NCBI GenBank assembly: GCA_903928015.1
Contig: CAIYPF010000103.1
Span: forward strand, 107,977 to 171,976
Source of the DNA: an uncultured Gammaproteobacteria bacterium
Lineage (GTDB): Bacteria > Pseudomonadota > Gammaproteobacteria > Pseudomonadales > UBA5518
DNA: 64,000 nt
Direction of reading: 5' to 3'
A program made the position numbers and the translations under genes. A model generated the notes under the pieces. The model had not been told where the DNA came from. It saw only the letters and a program-made list of their open reading frames with translations, and did not search any database. Below are positions 17,727 to 26,855 of this stretch, in pieces (the first letter of the stretch is position 1; the number at the start of each line of letters is the position of its first letter).

Positions 17727-18839
17727 ATGAATCAGGCAAAGGACGGCGTGAAGTCCCAGCAGGAGCGGCGCCGAATGCTGGTCGAGGCCACCATGACGGC
17801 GATCGCCGAGCGGGGTTTCAGCAACCTGACTCTCGCGCACATCGCCGGCATCGCCGGGCTGAGTGCCGGCATCGTGAACTTCTATTTCAGTACCAAGGAG
17901 GCGCTGCTCCTCGAGACCCTCAAGACCGTCGCAGAGGAGTTCGAGCACACGGTAAACGCGGCCGTGGACGCCGTGGGTGCCGATCCTGCAGCACAGCTGC
18001 AGGCCATTCTGCTCGCGTCGCTGGAGCCGACGATTACGGAGCCGCGAAAGGTCGCAGTCTGGTATGCCTTCAGTGCCGAAGCGGGAGCCCGACAGGATTA
18101 CCAGGAAATCTGCGGGCAGCGAGACCAGACCTATTACGCGCGCATCCAGTTGCTGTGTGATGCGATCGTGCGCAAGGCCGTGCCTGGCGTGCGTGTGAGC
18201 AGCAGCGCCATCGCCCACGCGGTGTCAGGGCTGATCGAGGAGTTCTGGCAATCCATCCTGTTCGCGGGCACTGGCTTCGACCGGGTGGCCGCACGCGGTC
18301 AGTGCCTCGCGTTCCTCGCCAGCGTTTTTCCCTGGGCCTACGATTTCCCCGCACATCTGCCTGGCTCCGTATCAGCCGATGGGGCCTCGAGCCACTCGAT
18401 GCGTGCCGCAGTCGCTGCAGACTTGCCCCAACTCGCCCGGCTTTTTGATCTGTACCGTCAGTTCTATCGCAATCCGGCCGATGCCTCCGCGGCGCGGGAT
18501 TTCCTCGCCGAACGGCTGGACTCCGGAGACTCGGTGATCTTCGTGGCAGAGGACAGCGACGGACGGCTGCTTGGCTTCACGCAGCTCTACCCCGCGATTT
18601 GTTCTGTGGCGATGCGCCGTTACTGGATCCTCTACGACCTGTACGTCGACAGCAGCGCGCGCCGCGCGGGCGTTGGGCGAAGCCTCATGGAACGTGCACG
18701 CAGCTTTGCCGTTGAGACCCGCGCCGCGCGTATCGATCTCGAGACTGCGTCAGACAACCTGCCTGCGCAGCGGCTCTACAAGGATCTGGGCTACGTGCGG
18801 GAACAGCACTTCCTGAAGTTTTCGCTGGACCTGAGCTGA
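17727..18839 (+). CDS. TetR regulator fused to GNAT acetyltransferase
   Basis: A 370-residue fusion from ATG 17727. Residues 10-60 are a TetR helix-turn-helix close to BetI (GFSNLTLAHIAGIAGLSAGI then VNFYFSTKEALL), and residues 60-205 are the helical ligand-binding domain. After a short Ser-rich linker (210-225), residues 226-368 are a complete GNAT N-acetyltransferase with the acetyl-CoA loop RRAGVG (312-317), the preceding LYDLYVDSSA strand and the closing RLYKDLGYVRE. Both parts look intact and there is no frameshift. It could sense an amine and acetylate it or another target, giving ligand-dependent or acetyl-CoA-dependent repression of the flanking genes. That role is inference. Confidence 0.88.
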   Translation: MNQAKDGVKSQQERRRMLVEATMTAIAERGFSNLTLAHIAGIAGLSAGIVNFYFSTKEALLLETLKTVAEEFEHTVNAAVDAVGADPAAQLQAILLASLEPTITEPRKVAVWYAFSAEAGARQDYQEICGQRDQTYYARIQLLCDAIVRKAVPGVRVSSSAIAHAVSGLIEEFWQSILFAGTGFDRVAARGQCLAFLASVFPWAYDFPAHLPGSVSADGASSHSMRAAVAADLPQLARLFDLYRQFYRNPADASAARDFLAERLDSGDSVIFVAEDSDGRLLGFTQLYPAICSVAMRRYWILYDLYVDSSARRAGVGRSLMERARSFAVETRAARIDLETASDNLPAQRLYKDLGYVREQHFLKFSLDLS

Positions 18840-18853
18840 CGCGAGGAAGAGCC

Positions 18854-19174
18854 GTGGAAGAGGACTTCACATTCGGACCGGTTGTGCAGGGCGTTTACAG
18901 AGCGATGCTCTCCACAGCGGCCATCGTGCCGTTCATATCCCCCGCTCTGGCGCTGTGGTGGATCGGACTGCTGCTGTTTCTGGGGGTCGGTCTCAAGCCC
19001 TTCCTGAAACGCACCGGGCTCCGGAGGATCTGGCTTTCGGTGATGGCTGATGTCCAGCGCAAACGCAACGCCCCGCATCACGCCGAGGCCTCTCGGCGGG
19101 TGGATCGTAGACGCCGCGACGAGAGGCTGCGCAAAACCCGCTTGCCGAATCCCGAATTGCCGAAGCGCTGGTAG
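18854..19174 (+). CDS. small hypothetical membrane protein
   Basis: A possible 106-residue protein starting at GTG 18854, 14 bases after the TetR-GNAT stop with GAGGAAGAG just upstream. Residues 12-52 are hydrophobic (IVPFISPALALWWIGLLLFL) and could form one or two membrane helices. The C-terminal 45 residues are strongly basic (RRVDRRRRDERLRK). It resembles no family I recognise. The good ribosome site and the membrane-helix-plus-basic-tail layout support a real gene. It ends nine bases before the convergent GcvT-like gene. Confidence 0.5.
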   Translation: MEEDFTFGPVVQGVYRAMLSTAAIVPFISPALALWWIGLLLFLGVGLKPFLKRTGLRRIWLSVMADVQRKRNAPHHAEASRRVDRRRRDERLRKTRLPNPELPKRW

Positions 19175-19183
19175 CGGCTCTGT

Positions 19184-20389
19184 TCAGAACCGCGGCGCTG
19201 GCGTCTGGCGTCTGCGAGGGGGATCGAACACAGGCGTTTCCATCACCTTGGCCCTTGCCATCACGCGGGTCCACTTGAGCTCGCGCATGTAATAAATTTC
19301 TGCCCAAAGCTCCTCGCCTGGCCGACCATACGGCATGTCCAGCGAGGCCATGGCCACGTTGGACTTGGCAGTCGGGCACCACACTGCGGATGTGACGGTT
19401 CCAACCACCTTGCGCTGGCCGGCGCCGAAGATGAACGAGTTGGTCGCGGGTTTGTTGCCCTCGACATCCAGTTTCACGAAACGATAGCGCGAGCCTGACG
19501 CACGCTCGGCCAAGAGGGCGCGCCTCCCGGTGAACTGTCCTTTGTCGAAGTCCACCAGCCAGTCGAGCCCCAACTCGAAGGGAGACCTGCTGCGACCGTG
19601 CCGGACACCCTGCTCGGCAGGCACGAAATCGGCTCCTGCCATGATGAAACCCGCTTCGATCCGCGCGATGTTCAGCGCGGCGGAGCCGATGGGCTTGATC
19701 AGGAAGTGCTCGCCGGCCGCGAACAGCGCGTCCCAGAGGGGCAGGGCGAGCGCGGTGCTGGTCCAGATCTCATAGCCCAGATCGCCGGTGAACCCGGTGC
19801 GAGACACCATCAGTTCACCGTCGTGGAAGGGGAAGCTGCGCAGCTCGAAGGGCTTCAGGGTTTCGATTCCCGAAAGGCCCATCGCCCGCAATGTTGAACA
19901 GGACGTCGGGCCCTGCACCGCAAGCGCTGCGACGGATGCGGTCTCGTCGGTGATGCGCACGTCATAGCCCAGCGCGGACCAGTGCAGCCAGTCGAGGCAA
20001 CGCTCCTGCGAGCACAGACGCCAGAGGTCGGGCCCGGTGTGGAAGAGCGTGCCGTCGTCCTGCACCTGCCCCGCGTCGTCACACCACACCCCATAACCGA
20101 CGCGACCTTCGCGGATTTTGCGAACATCACGGGTGAACAGGCGGTTCAGGAAGGCCTCGGAATCCGGGCCCTCGATGCGGTACTTGGTCATCGGCGAGAT
20201 GTCGAAGACAGCCGTGGCGTTGCGGATGGCGAAGTACTCGAACTCGATCTGGTCGAGTCGCTCCGCCGAGACATAGCCCTTCCAGTTGTACCAGGACTGC
20301 AAGCCGTTGGCCGCAGCGATGCGCGGATGGAAGGGGGTCTCGAGCATCGCCCTCGGATCGTGCGCGGGGCGCGTGGCGAGCGTGTTCAT
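19184..20389 (-). CDS. GcvT-family aminomethyltransferase/demethylase
   Basis: A 401-residue folate-binding GcvT-family protein from ATG 20389. It shows ATAVFDISPMTKYRIEGPDS and LFTRDVRKIREGRVGYGVWC with a following DDGTLF, the tetrahydrofolate-site Asp region. It also shows RTGFTGDLGYEIW and PIGSAALNIARIEAG, plus the C-terminal barrel domain. Stand-alone members such as DmdA, or the C-terminal domains of dimethylglycine and sarcosine dehydrogenases, move an N- or S-methyl group to tetrahydrofolate. It overlaps the preceding FAD oxidoreductase gene by four bases (20386-20389). They are therefore co-translated and probably act together, the oxidoreductase oxidising an N-methyl amine and this protein catching the one-carbon unit. 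The methyl donor is unknown. Confidence 0.85.
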   Translation of the reverse strand: MNTLATRPAHDPRAMLETPFHPRIAAANGLQSWYNWKGYVSAERLDQIEFEYFAIRNATAVFDISPMTKYRIEGPDSEAFLNRLFTRDVRKIREGRVGYGVWCDDAGQVQDDGTLFHTGPDLWRLCSQERCLDWLHWSALGYDVRITDETASVAALAVQGPTSCSTLRAMGLSGIETLKPFELRSFPFHDGELMVSRTGFTGDLGYEIWTSTALALPLWDALFAAGEHFLIKPIGSAALNIARIEAGFIMAGADFVPAEQGVRHGRSRSPFELGLDWLVDFDKGQFTGRRALLAERASGSRYRFVKLDVEGNKPATNSFIFGAGQRKVVGTVTSAVWCPTAKSNVAMASLDMPYGRPGEELWAEIYYMRELKWTRVMARAKVMETPVFDPPRRRQTPAPRF

Positions 20390-21954
20390 GCCGATGCCCT
20401 CTTGCGAATGATCTCCTGTGCGCAATTGCGACCTGCAAGGCCCATAACCCCGCCCCCGGGGTGTGCTCCTGCGCCGCAGAGCCAGAGCCCGTCGATGGGC
20501 ATGGCGTATTGGGAGAAGAGCACCACGGGGCGCATCATCAGCAGCTGGTCGACGGATATCTCTCCGTGATGCCAGTGACCGCCGTGTATCCCGAATTCGG
20601 ACTGGATGTCGGGCGCGACGCAGAGTTCACTGCTGCTCACGAGGCTGCCGATGCCCGGCATGACGGTCTCGAGACGCGCCATGATCCGCGCCTCGAACTC
20701 CGCCCGTGCAGCGGCCGTCCAGCCACCTTCCAGGTCTACCGGCGCGTATTGCACCACGGCCGAGATCACGTGTTTGCCGGGCGGTGCCAGCGAAGGATCG
20801 TGGAGGGTGGGGATGCAGAGCTCGATCACCGGCTCGGCCGAGAACTGACGGTACTTCGAGGGATTCATTGCCTCATCCAAGCCCTCCAGCGAGGGGCAGA
20901 GGACAAGCCTGTCGCCTGCGTTTGCCGCATCAAGACCCGGTATGGACGGCAAAGCATCAAGCGCGAGGTGCAGCTTCGCAGCCATGCCGCGCATGCGTAT
21001 GCCTTCGACGCGACGCACAAAGCCCGCGTCGAGTTCGCGGTAGCCCACAAGGCCCTTCAGCGTCGTGCGGGGATCGGCATTTGATATCACGGTGGAGGCA
21101 TTCAGCACTTCGCCCGAATCGAGCACTACGCCGGTGGCTCGGCCCTCATGGACCACAATGCTCGCAACCCCTGCTTGGAGCCGTATCTCGGCGCCCCGGG
21201 CAGTGGCTGCCGCAGCGAGTGCATCGGCGAAGGCCCCCATGCCGCCCACAGGGATTGAAGGCCCTGCATGCCCGAAAGCATCCGCCGTGCGCCGGTAGAG
21301 ATAGCTCATGACGGTATTGGGCGCGCGGGGTCCCATCGATGTGCCAAGAACGGCATCGAAGGCCACCGCGCTGCGCAAACGCGCATCCTCGAAGCGCTCG
21401 CTGGCGAGGTCGTGGATGTTCATGAGGCCGATGCGCAGCACCTCGCGCATACGGTCACGACCCAGAGTGCGTATATCCCAGCCGAGCTTCAGCAGGCCCA
21501 GGCGATCGCGCCAGTCGCTGTCGACCAGACGGGGAGGGCGCCTGCCGAAGGCACCCGCCAGCACGGCTGCGTAGGAAGCGATTTCGGCGTGGAATTCGGC
21601 AAATGCCTGCTGGTCCACTGCGCCAAGGTCGGTCGCTGCTGCCTTGGCGCCGTCCAGCCGCAGGTGCCGCCCATCGGCCTGCAGGGCAACGGTCGCAAGG
21701 CCTTTTGCGGCGAAGCGCAGACCGTGCTTCGCCAGTTGCAGTTCCTCGATGAGCGAAACGGGGAACTGGTTCAGGAAGTGCGCACCGGAGGAAACGGAAT
21801 AACCCGGCGCGAACGTCCGGGTGCGTGCAGCGCCACCCGGACGGTCGGCGCGCTCGAGAACCACTACACGCCTGCCGGCTTTTGCCAGCGTGGCCGCGCA
21901 CACGAGCCCGTTGTGACCGGCTCCGATGATGATGACGTCATGTGTATCAGTCAT
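20386..21954 (-). CDS. FAD-dependent oxidoreductase (PYROXD2/phytoene desaturase-like), second copy
   Basis: A 522-residue flavin oxidoreductase starting at ATG 21954. The N-terminal dinucleotide fold is VIIIGAGHNGLVCAATLAKA followed by VVLERADRPGGAA, and a C-terminal FAD motif reads GLWLCGAGAHPGGGVMG. It belongs to the large amine-oxidase/phytoene-desaturase superfamily that includes PYROXD2. Its ATG lies inside the upstream gene (eight-base overlap), and its end overlaps the GcvT-like gene. Together with its paralogue at 21947-23572 it could form a heteromer, as such adjacent pairs often do. The substrate is unknown; the gene neighbourhood favours a methylated amine over a carotenoid. Confidence 0.82.
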   Translation of the reverse strand: MTDTHDVIIIGAGHNGLVCAATLAKAGRRVVVLERADRPGGAARTRTFAPGYSVSSGAHFLNQFPVSLIEELQLAKHGLRFAAKGLATVALQADGRHLRLDGAKAAATDLGAVDQQAFAEFHAEIASYAAVLAGAFGRRPPRLVDSDWRDRLGLLKLGWDIRTLGRDRMREVLRIGLMNIHDLASERFEDARLRSAVAFDAVLGTSMGPRAPNTVMSYLYRRTADAFGHAGPSIPVGGMGAFADALAAAATARGAEIRLQAGVASIVVHEGRATGVVLDSGEVLNASTVISNADPRTTLKGLVGYRELDAGFVRRVEGIRMRGMAAKLHLALDALPSIPGLDAANAGDRLVLCPSLEGLDEAMNPSKYRQFSAEPVIELCIPTLHDPSLAPPGKHVISAVVQYAPVDLEGGWTAAARAEFEARIMARLETVMPGIGSLVSSSELCVAPDIQSEFGIHGGHWHHGEISVDQLLMMRPVVLFSQYAMPIDGLWLCGAGAHPGGGVMGLAGRNCAQEIIRKRASA

Positions 21955-23572
21955 CGGAGTAGCTCCCCGGAACAAGCGCCGGTCGGCGAAGATCGCTCAG
22001 GATCTCGCGGGCACAGTTGGCGCCTGGCGCGGCCATCACGCCTCCGCCCGGATGGCTGCCCGATCCGCAGAGGTACATCCCTTTCACCGGCCCACGGTAC
22101 TGGGCGTAGCCCGGGAAGGGGCGGTTGAAGAGCAATTGGTCGAAGGTGAGTTCGCCCATGAAGATGTTGCCCTCCGTCAGGCCTACTTCGTTCTCTATCT
22201 CGCGGGGCGTGCGGACTTCCATGTGCAGGATCAGATTCTTGAAGTCCGGACTGTGACGGCTGATCTGGTCGACCACGGTCTTGCCGAAAGCATCCCGGTC
22301 CGCGTCGGTCCATTCGCCGGTCGAGAGTTCGGGAGGGCAGTACTGCACGAAGACCGTCATCATGTGTTTGCCGGGCGGCGCCATGGTGGGATCGACCTGC
22401 GTCGGGATCAGCATGTCGATGTACGGGTCGCGGGACCAGCGCTTTGCTTTCCAGTCGTCGTAGGCCCGCTCCATGCGTTCAAGCGAATCGATGCAATGCA
22501 TATCTCCCTTCATCAGGGGGCTTCTCTGGTCGAGGCCCGTGAAGTGCGGAAGCCCGTCGAGCGCGATGTTCAGCTTTCCTGAGGAGCCCCGGATCTTGAA
22601 GTTCCTGGCCGCCTGAACGAGCTTCGGCGGCAGGTCCTCGGCAGCCATGATCTTGGTGAAGGTCCGCCGCGGATCGAGGCTCGACACGACCAGCGGTGCG
22701 TGGACTTCGTCGCCGTTCTCGAGCGCGACACCCTGGGTCTGGCCGTTTTTGACGATGACGCGTGACACTCCCGCGTCCACTCGCACTTCGCCGCCGAAAG
22801 AGAACAACGCGCTCTGCAGCGCACCGGATACCGCGCCCATGCCGCCACGCGCAAAGCCCCAGGCGCCGATCGAGCCGTCGACATCGCCCATGTAGTGGTG
22901 CAGGAGCACATAGGCCGTGCCGGGTGAGTACACCCCGAGCGCGGTACCGATGATGGCCGAGCCCGCCATGTGGGTCTTCAGGACGTCGGTCTCGAAGTAC
23001 CCGTCGAGGAAGTCGCCGATGCTGGCAGTCCAGAAGCGCAGAGCATCAGCAAAGCCTTCTTCGCCCAATTCGGCAAAGGCTTTGCCGAAGCGCGCGAGTT
23101 CGCGCAATTGGCTCGGATGCAGGGAGGTCGGGTCGGGCGGGGTGCGCATCAGGAAGGGGCGGATGAGGCGGGTCTGCTTCATCACATCCGTCGAGAAGCG
23201 CTCGTAGGCATTTGCGTCGCGCTTGGAGTGGCGGCACATCTCCCGGTACTGCTGCTCGTGATCGGAGTAGTTGCCGAAGTAATCGCCGTCGCGGGTGAAC
23301 GTGACTCCGCCTCCATACGGGATGACCTGCAATCCATGGCGCGGAAGCTCGAGGTCGCGTGTGATCTCGGGTCGCAGCAGACTGCACACATAAGAGCAGT
23401 TGGAGTAGGTCCAACCCGAGTGGAGTTCGCGTGAGACGGTAGCGCCTCCGATGTAGGGGTTGCGTTCAAGGACAACGGTGCGCAACCCGGACTTCGCCAG
23501 ATACGCTGCCGTGGTGAGTCCGTTGTGTCCTGCGCCGATGACGATCGCGTCGTACTGGTTTGTACTGCCCAA
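21947..23572 (-). CDS. FAD-dependent oxidoreductase, PYROXD2-like, first copy
   Basis: A 541-residue oxidoreductase starting at TTG 23572, with AGAGG eight to nine bases upstream. It has IVIGAGHNGLTTAAYLAKSG and VVLERNPYIGGA at the N-terminus (FAD dinucleotide fold), SNCSYVCSLLRPEITRDLEL as in PYROXD2, and the closing MYLCGSGSHPGGGVMAAPG. It is a paralogue of the next gene. As first gene of a three-gene operon (two oxidoreductases and GcvT-like) it is divergent from the potF-like importer, 167 bases from start to start. No Tat or Sec signal is seen, so it acts in the cytoplasm. Reaction not established. Confidence 0.83.
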   Translation of the reverse strand: MGSTNQYDAIVIGAGHNGLTTAAYLAKSGLRTVVLERNPYIGGATVSRELHSGWTYSNCSYVCSLLRPEITRDLELPRHGLQVIPYGGGVTFTRDGDYFGNYSDHEQQYREMCRHSKRDANAYERFSTDVMKQTRLIRPFLMRTPPDPTSLHPSQLRELARFGKAFAELGEEGFADALRFWTASIGDFLDGYFETDVLKTHMAGSAIIGTALGVYSPGTAYVLLHHYMGDVDGSIGAWGFARGGMGAVSGALQSALFSFGGEVRVDAGVSRVIVKNGQTQGVALENGDEVHAPLVVSSLDPRRTFTKIMAAEDLPPKLVQAARNFKIRGSSGKLNIALDGLPHFTGLDQRSPLMKGDMHCIDSLERMERAYDDWKAKRWSRDPYIDMLIPTQVDPTMAPPGKHMMTVFVQYCPPELSTGEWTDADRDAFGKTVVDQISRHSPDFKNLILHMEVRTPREIENEVGLTEGNIFMGELTFDQLLFNRPFPGYAQYRGPVKGMYLCGSGSHPGGGVMAAPGANCAREILSDLRRPALVPGSYSDD

Positions 23573-23739
23573 GCCTGTGTCCTCTGACGCTGGAAGTGGC
23601 CCGAATCGAAGCCGGGCGCGATGCTGCCACGCGGCAAGCGACTGCGTCCATCCCCCAATGCAGTTGCGAGCGTGCTGTGCTACGGTTCCTTCAAAGCGAG
23701 CCCCTGACGAGTCATTACATTGCTTCCAGAGTCCTGCGC

Positions 23740-24861
23740 GTGATCATTCGCAGAGCCATCTTTTTGCGCGGTTTTGCGGCGCTTTTGCTGTTGTGCGTCA
23801 CACGTCTCGATGCGCGCGCCGACGAAGCCCCCGTGCTGAACATATACAACTGGGTTGACTACATCGGCGTTGGCACGGTGCGGCGTTTCGAGAAGGAAAC
23901 GGGCATCAAGGTCAACTACGACATGTACGACAGCAGCGAACTCGTAGACACCAAGCTCATGGCGGGATCCAGCGGCTACGACGTGGTGTTCCATTCTGCC
24001 CAGTACAGTGCGCGCCTCATTCCGGCGGGCATATTGAAACCCCTCGACAAGCGTCTTCTTCCGAACCTCGCTGATCTGGACCCCGCGATCCTGAAGGTTT
24101 TCGAGCACTACGATCCCGGTCTGCGCTACGGCGTCCCCTACACATGGGGCACCACGGGTTTCACCTACAACGTGCGCAAGATCCGCGAGCGTATGCCCGA
24201 TGCCCCCCTGGACAGTGCGGGACTCGTGCTGCGACCTGAGGTGGTGTCGCGCTTCGCGGATTGCGGTGTCACGCTGCTTGATTCGGCCACCGATGTATTG
24301 CCGATGGCGCTTGCGTATCTCGGGCGCAACCCCGATTCCGTGGATGACAGAGACCTGCGCGATGCCGAGGCACTGCTTCTGAAAATCCGCCCCTATGTGC
24401 GCTATTTCAGCAGCCAGCGCATGTTGATAGACCTTCCCTCGGAGGAGGTCTGCATCGCCATGAGCTGGTCGGGGGATTACTCGGTGGCCCGCGCCAGAGC
24501 AAAAGACGCAGGTCTGGATGTAGACCTCGCCTTCACCATGCCCCGCGAAGGACTGCCCGGCTGGTTCGATGCCGTCTACATACCGTCAGACTCGCCCCAC
24601 CCCCTTAACGCGCACCGGTTCCTGAATTACCTTCTGCGGCCCGATGTGATAGCCGAGGTAAGCAACACCGTGCGTTATGCCAACGCAAGCCGCGTCGCAA
24701 AACCCCTCGTTCTGGAGGAACTGCGCAATGATCCGGCCATTTATCCGGACGCGTCCGTGATGTTGCGGATGAGCACACCGATGGTGCTGGCGCCCAAGAC
24801 AGAGCGCCTTCGCTCGAGGGCATGGTCGAGGGTCAAGTACGGCATGGCGAGAGAGGACTGA
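23740..24861 (+). CDS. potF: polyamine ABC transporter substrate-binding protein, PotF-like
   Basis: A 373-residue periplasmic binding protein. The likely start is GTG 23740, followed by IIRRAIFLRGFAALLLLCVT, a Sec signal ending near ARADEA. The mature protein begins VLNIYNWVDYIG. Next comes FEKETGIKVNYDMYDSSELV and then KLMAGSSGYDVVF, an order and wording very like E. coli PotF (putrescine). Acidic and aromatic contact positions of PotF seem to be kept in ISWSGD-like (MSWSGDY), WFDAV and VRYANA segments, judging by eye. The upstream frame is open to 23560 but gives no signal peptide. It is first of four importer genes and is divergent from the oxidoreductase operon. Confidence 0.88.
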   Translation: MIIRRAIFLRGFAALLLLCVTRLDARADEAPVLNIYNWVDYIGVGTVRRFEKETGIKVNYDMYDSSELVDTKLMAGSSGYDVVFHSAQYSARLIPAGILKPLDKRLLPNLADLDPAILKVFEHYDPGLRYGVPYTWGTTGFTYNVRKIRERMPDAPLDSAGLVLRPEVVSRFADCGVTLLDSATDVLPMALAYLGRNPDSVDDRDLRDAEALLLKIRPYVRYFSSQRMLIDLPSEEVCIAMSWSGDYSVARARAKDAGLDVDLAFTMPREGLPGWFDAVYIPSDSPHPLNAHRFLNYLLRPDVIAEVSNTVRYANASRVAKPLVLEELRNDPAIYPDASVMLRMSTPMVLAPKTERLRSRAWSRVKYGMARED

Positions 24862-24864
24862 TCG

Positions 24865-25968
24865 ATGCCAAGCGGCGTTCCCGTTATCCGGACTGAAGGA
24901 CTCTGCAAATCATTCGCCGGCCAGCCCGCGGTGAACGGTGTGTCCTTCGGCGTCGAAGCCGCGGAAGTCTTCGTGATACTCGGGGGCTCCGGCTGCGGCA
25001 AAACCACGCTTCTCAGGATGCTGGCCGGTTTCGAGACGCCTGATGCCGGCGCGATCTATCTCGACGGGGTGGACATCACGCACATGCCGCCCTACGAGCG
25101 ACCGGTGAACATGATGTTCCAGTCCTACGCCTTGTTTCCGCACATGAGCGTTGCGGACAACGTGGCGTACGGGCTTCGCAAGGAAGGTGTTCCGCGTGCC
25201 GAGTTGCGGGCACGCATCAAGGAGATGCTCGAACTGGTGCAACTCTCCGGCTTCGATGCTCGCAAACCCGATCAGCTCTCCGGTGGCCAGCGCCAGAGGG
25301 TGGCGCTCGCGCGTGCGCTGGTCAAACGTCCGCGCGTCCTCCTGCTCGATGAACCGCTTGCGGCGCTCGACAAGAAGCTCCGGGAGCAGACGCAGTTCGA
25401 ACTGATGAACCTCCAGGACCGGCTCGGCACCAGCTTCGTGGTGGTCACCCACGATCAGGAAGAGGCCATGACGCTGGCCTCACGCATTGCCGTCATGGAC
25501 AAGGGACGCTTCCTGCAGGTTGCGTCGCCACAGGAAATCTACGAGTACCCGTGCAGCCGCTTCGTGGCCGAGTTCGTTGGCACTGCCAATATCTTCGGCG
25601 GCCATGTGTCGGGTGTATCCGATCAGGTGGTGTCTCTCACGGCGGATTCGATCGCCTCGCCGCTGCTCGGCGCGCTTCACAGCGGCGTTGCGGCAGGGGA
25701 TCAGGCCTGGCTCGCGGTGCGTCCGGAAAAAATCCAGTTGGGCAAGGAAGCGCCGGAGGCGCAAGCAGGGCGCTGCGTGCTTACAGGGGTAGTCCAGGAT
25801 CTTGCCTATTACGGTGGGCGCTCGGTGTACCGGGTTCGGCTGGATGGTGGCCATACCGTGCTCGTAAGCGCCCAGAACCGCCTTCGCTCCCCGACCCGCA
25901 AGCTCGAATGGGATGAGTCCGTGTACCTGTTTTGGGAGGCGCAGGCGGGAGTCGTGCTCACCCAATGA
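24865..25968 (+). CDS. potG: polyamine ABC transporter ATP-binding protein, PotG/PotA-like
   Basis: A 367-residue ATPase on the cytoplasmic face, starting at ATG 24865 three bases after potF. Walker A is GGSGCGKTT (40-48), the signature is LSGGQRQRVALARAL, Walker B is VLLLDEPLAALD and the switch is VVTHDQ. The C-terminal 100 residues form the TOBE regulatory domain with LAVRPEKI. It overlaps the first permease gene by four bases (25965-25968). Length and the PVNMMFQSYALFPHM segment match the polyamine branch of the family. Confidence 0.92.
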   Translation: MPSGVPVIRTEGLCKSFAGQPAVNGVSFGVEAAEVFVILGGSGCGKTTLLRMLAGFETPDAGAIYLDGVDITHMPPYERPVNMMFQSYALFPHMSVADNVAYGLRKEGVPRAELRARIKEMLELVQLSGFDARKPDQLSGGQRQRVALARALVKRPRVLLLDEPLAALDKKLREQTQFELMNLQDRLGTSFVVVTHDQEEAMTLASRIAVMDKGRFLQVASPQEIYEYPCSRFVAEFVGTANIFGGHVSGVSDQVVSLTADSIASPLLGALHSGVAAGDQAWLAVRPEKIQLGKEAPEAQAGRCVLTGVVQDLAYYGGRSVYRVRLDGGHTVLVSAQNRLRSPTRKLEWDESVYLFWEAQAGVVLTQ

Positions 25969-26855
25969 ACAGCCTGCGCCGTTCAGCTGCCTTGGCCGGT
26001 TTCCGGCTTGTCATCGCGGGAATTCCGATTCTCTGGTTGGGTCTTTTTTTTCTCGCGCCCTTCCTGCTGGTGTTCCGGACCAGCTTCGCCGATCCCGTCA
26101 TCGCCCAGCCGCCATTCACTCCGCTCTTCGATGCGGCGGGTGGCATTCACGCCACCCTCGACAATTACACGCTGCTGCTGAACGACTCGCTATTCCTGTC
26201 GAGCTATCTGGGCTCGGTGCGGATCGCCGCGATATCGACCTTGCTGTGCCTCATCGCCGGATATCCGATGGCTTACGCCATCGCGCGCAGCCCACAGCCC
26301 TGGCGCACCTTGCTGCTGCTCCTGGTGATACTGCCTTTCTGGTCTTCGTTTCTGCTCCGGATCTACGCGTGGATGGGACTGCTCGGCACGCATGGCGTGA
26401 TCAATTCGCTGCTGCTTGATCTCGGGCTCATCCAGCGGCCGCTCGCCCTGATGTACAACGACGCCGCGGTCTATCTGGGCATCGTGTACACGTACCTGCC
26501 GTTCATGGTGCTCCCTTTGTATGCAGTCCTCGAGAAGCACGAGATCGCGCTGCGCGAGGCTGCGCTGGATCTGGGGGCGCGGCCGCTGCGCGTTTTCACC
26601 GACATCACGTTGCCGTTGTCGATGCCGGGCGTTGTTGCCGGCTCGATGCTCGTGTTCATCCCCGCCATCGGCGAGTTCGTGATCCCCGCGTTGCTCGGCG
26701 GGCTCGATACCCGGATGATCGGTCGCGCCTTGTTCGACGAGTTCTTCATCAACCGCGATTGGCCGCTGGCCGCAGCTGTGGCAACGGTGCTCCTGCTGGT
26801 GATTGTCCTGCCGCTCATGGTGTTCCAGCGCGGGCAGGCGAGGGCGCATCCGTGA
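25965..26855 (+). CDS. potH: polyamine ABC transporter permease, PotH-like
   Basis: A 296-residue inner-membrane permease starting at the ATG that overlaps potG. It has six predicted hydrophobic segments. It carries the EAA loop EAALDLGARPLRVFTDITLP that docks to the ATPase, and the family segments LPFWSSFLLRIYAWMGLLG and PAIGEFVIPALLGG. Length matches PotB/PotH. It overlaps the second permease by four bases (26852-26855). Confidence 0.92.
   Translation: MNSLRRSAALAGFRLVIAGIPILWLGLFFLAPFLLVFRTSFADPVIAQPPFTPLFDAAGGIHATLDNYTLLLNDSLFLSSYLGSVRIAAISTLLCLIAGYPMAYAIARSPQPWRTLLLLLVILPFWSSFLLRIYAWMGLLGTHGVINSLLLDLGLIQRPLALMYNDAAVYLGIVYTYLPFMVLPLYAVLEKHEIALREAALDLGARPLRVFTDITLPLSMPGVVAGSMLVFIPAIGEFVIPALLGGLDTRMIGRALFDEFFINRDWPLAAAVATVLLLVIVLPLMVFQRGQARAHP

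Noticed and set aside
23560..23739. Earlier ATG start for the PotF-like protein
   Set aside because: It would precede the signal peptide with 60 residues of unrelated sequence; GTG 23740 directly begins a normal Sec signal.
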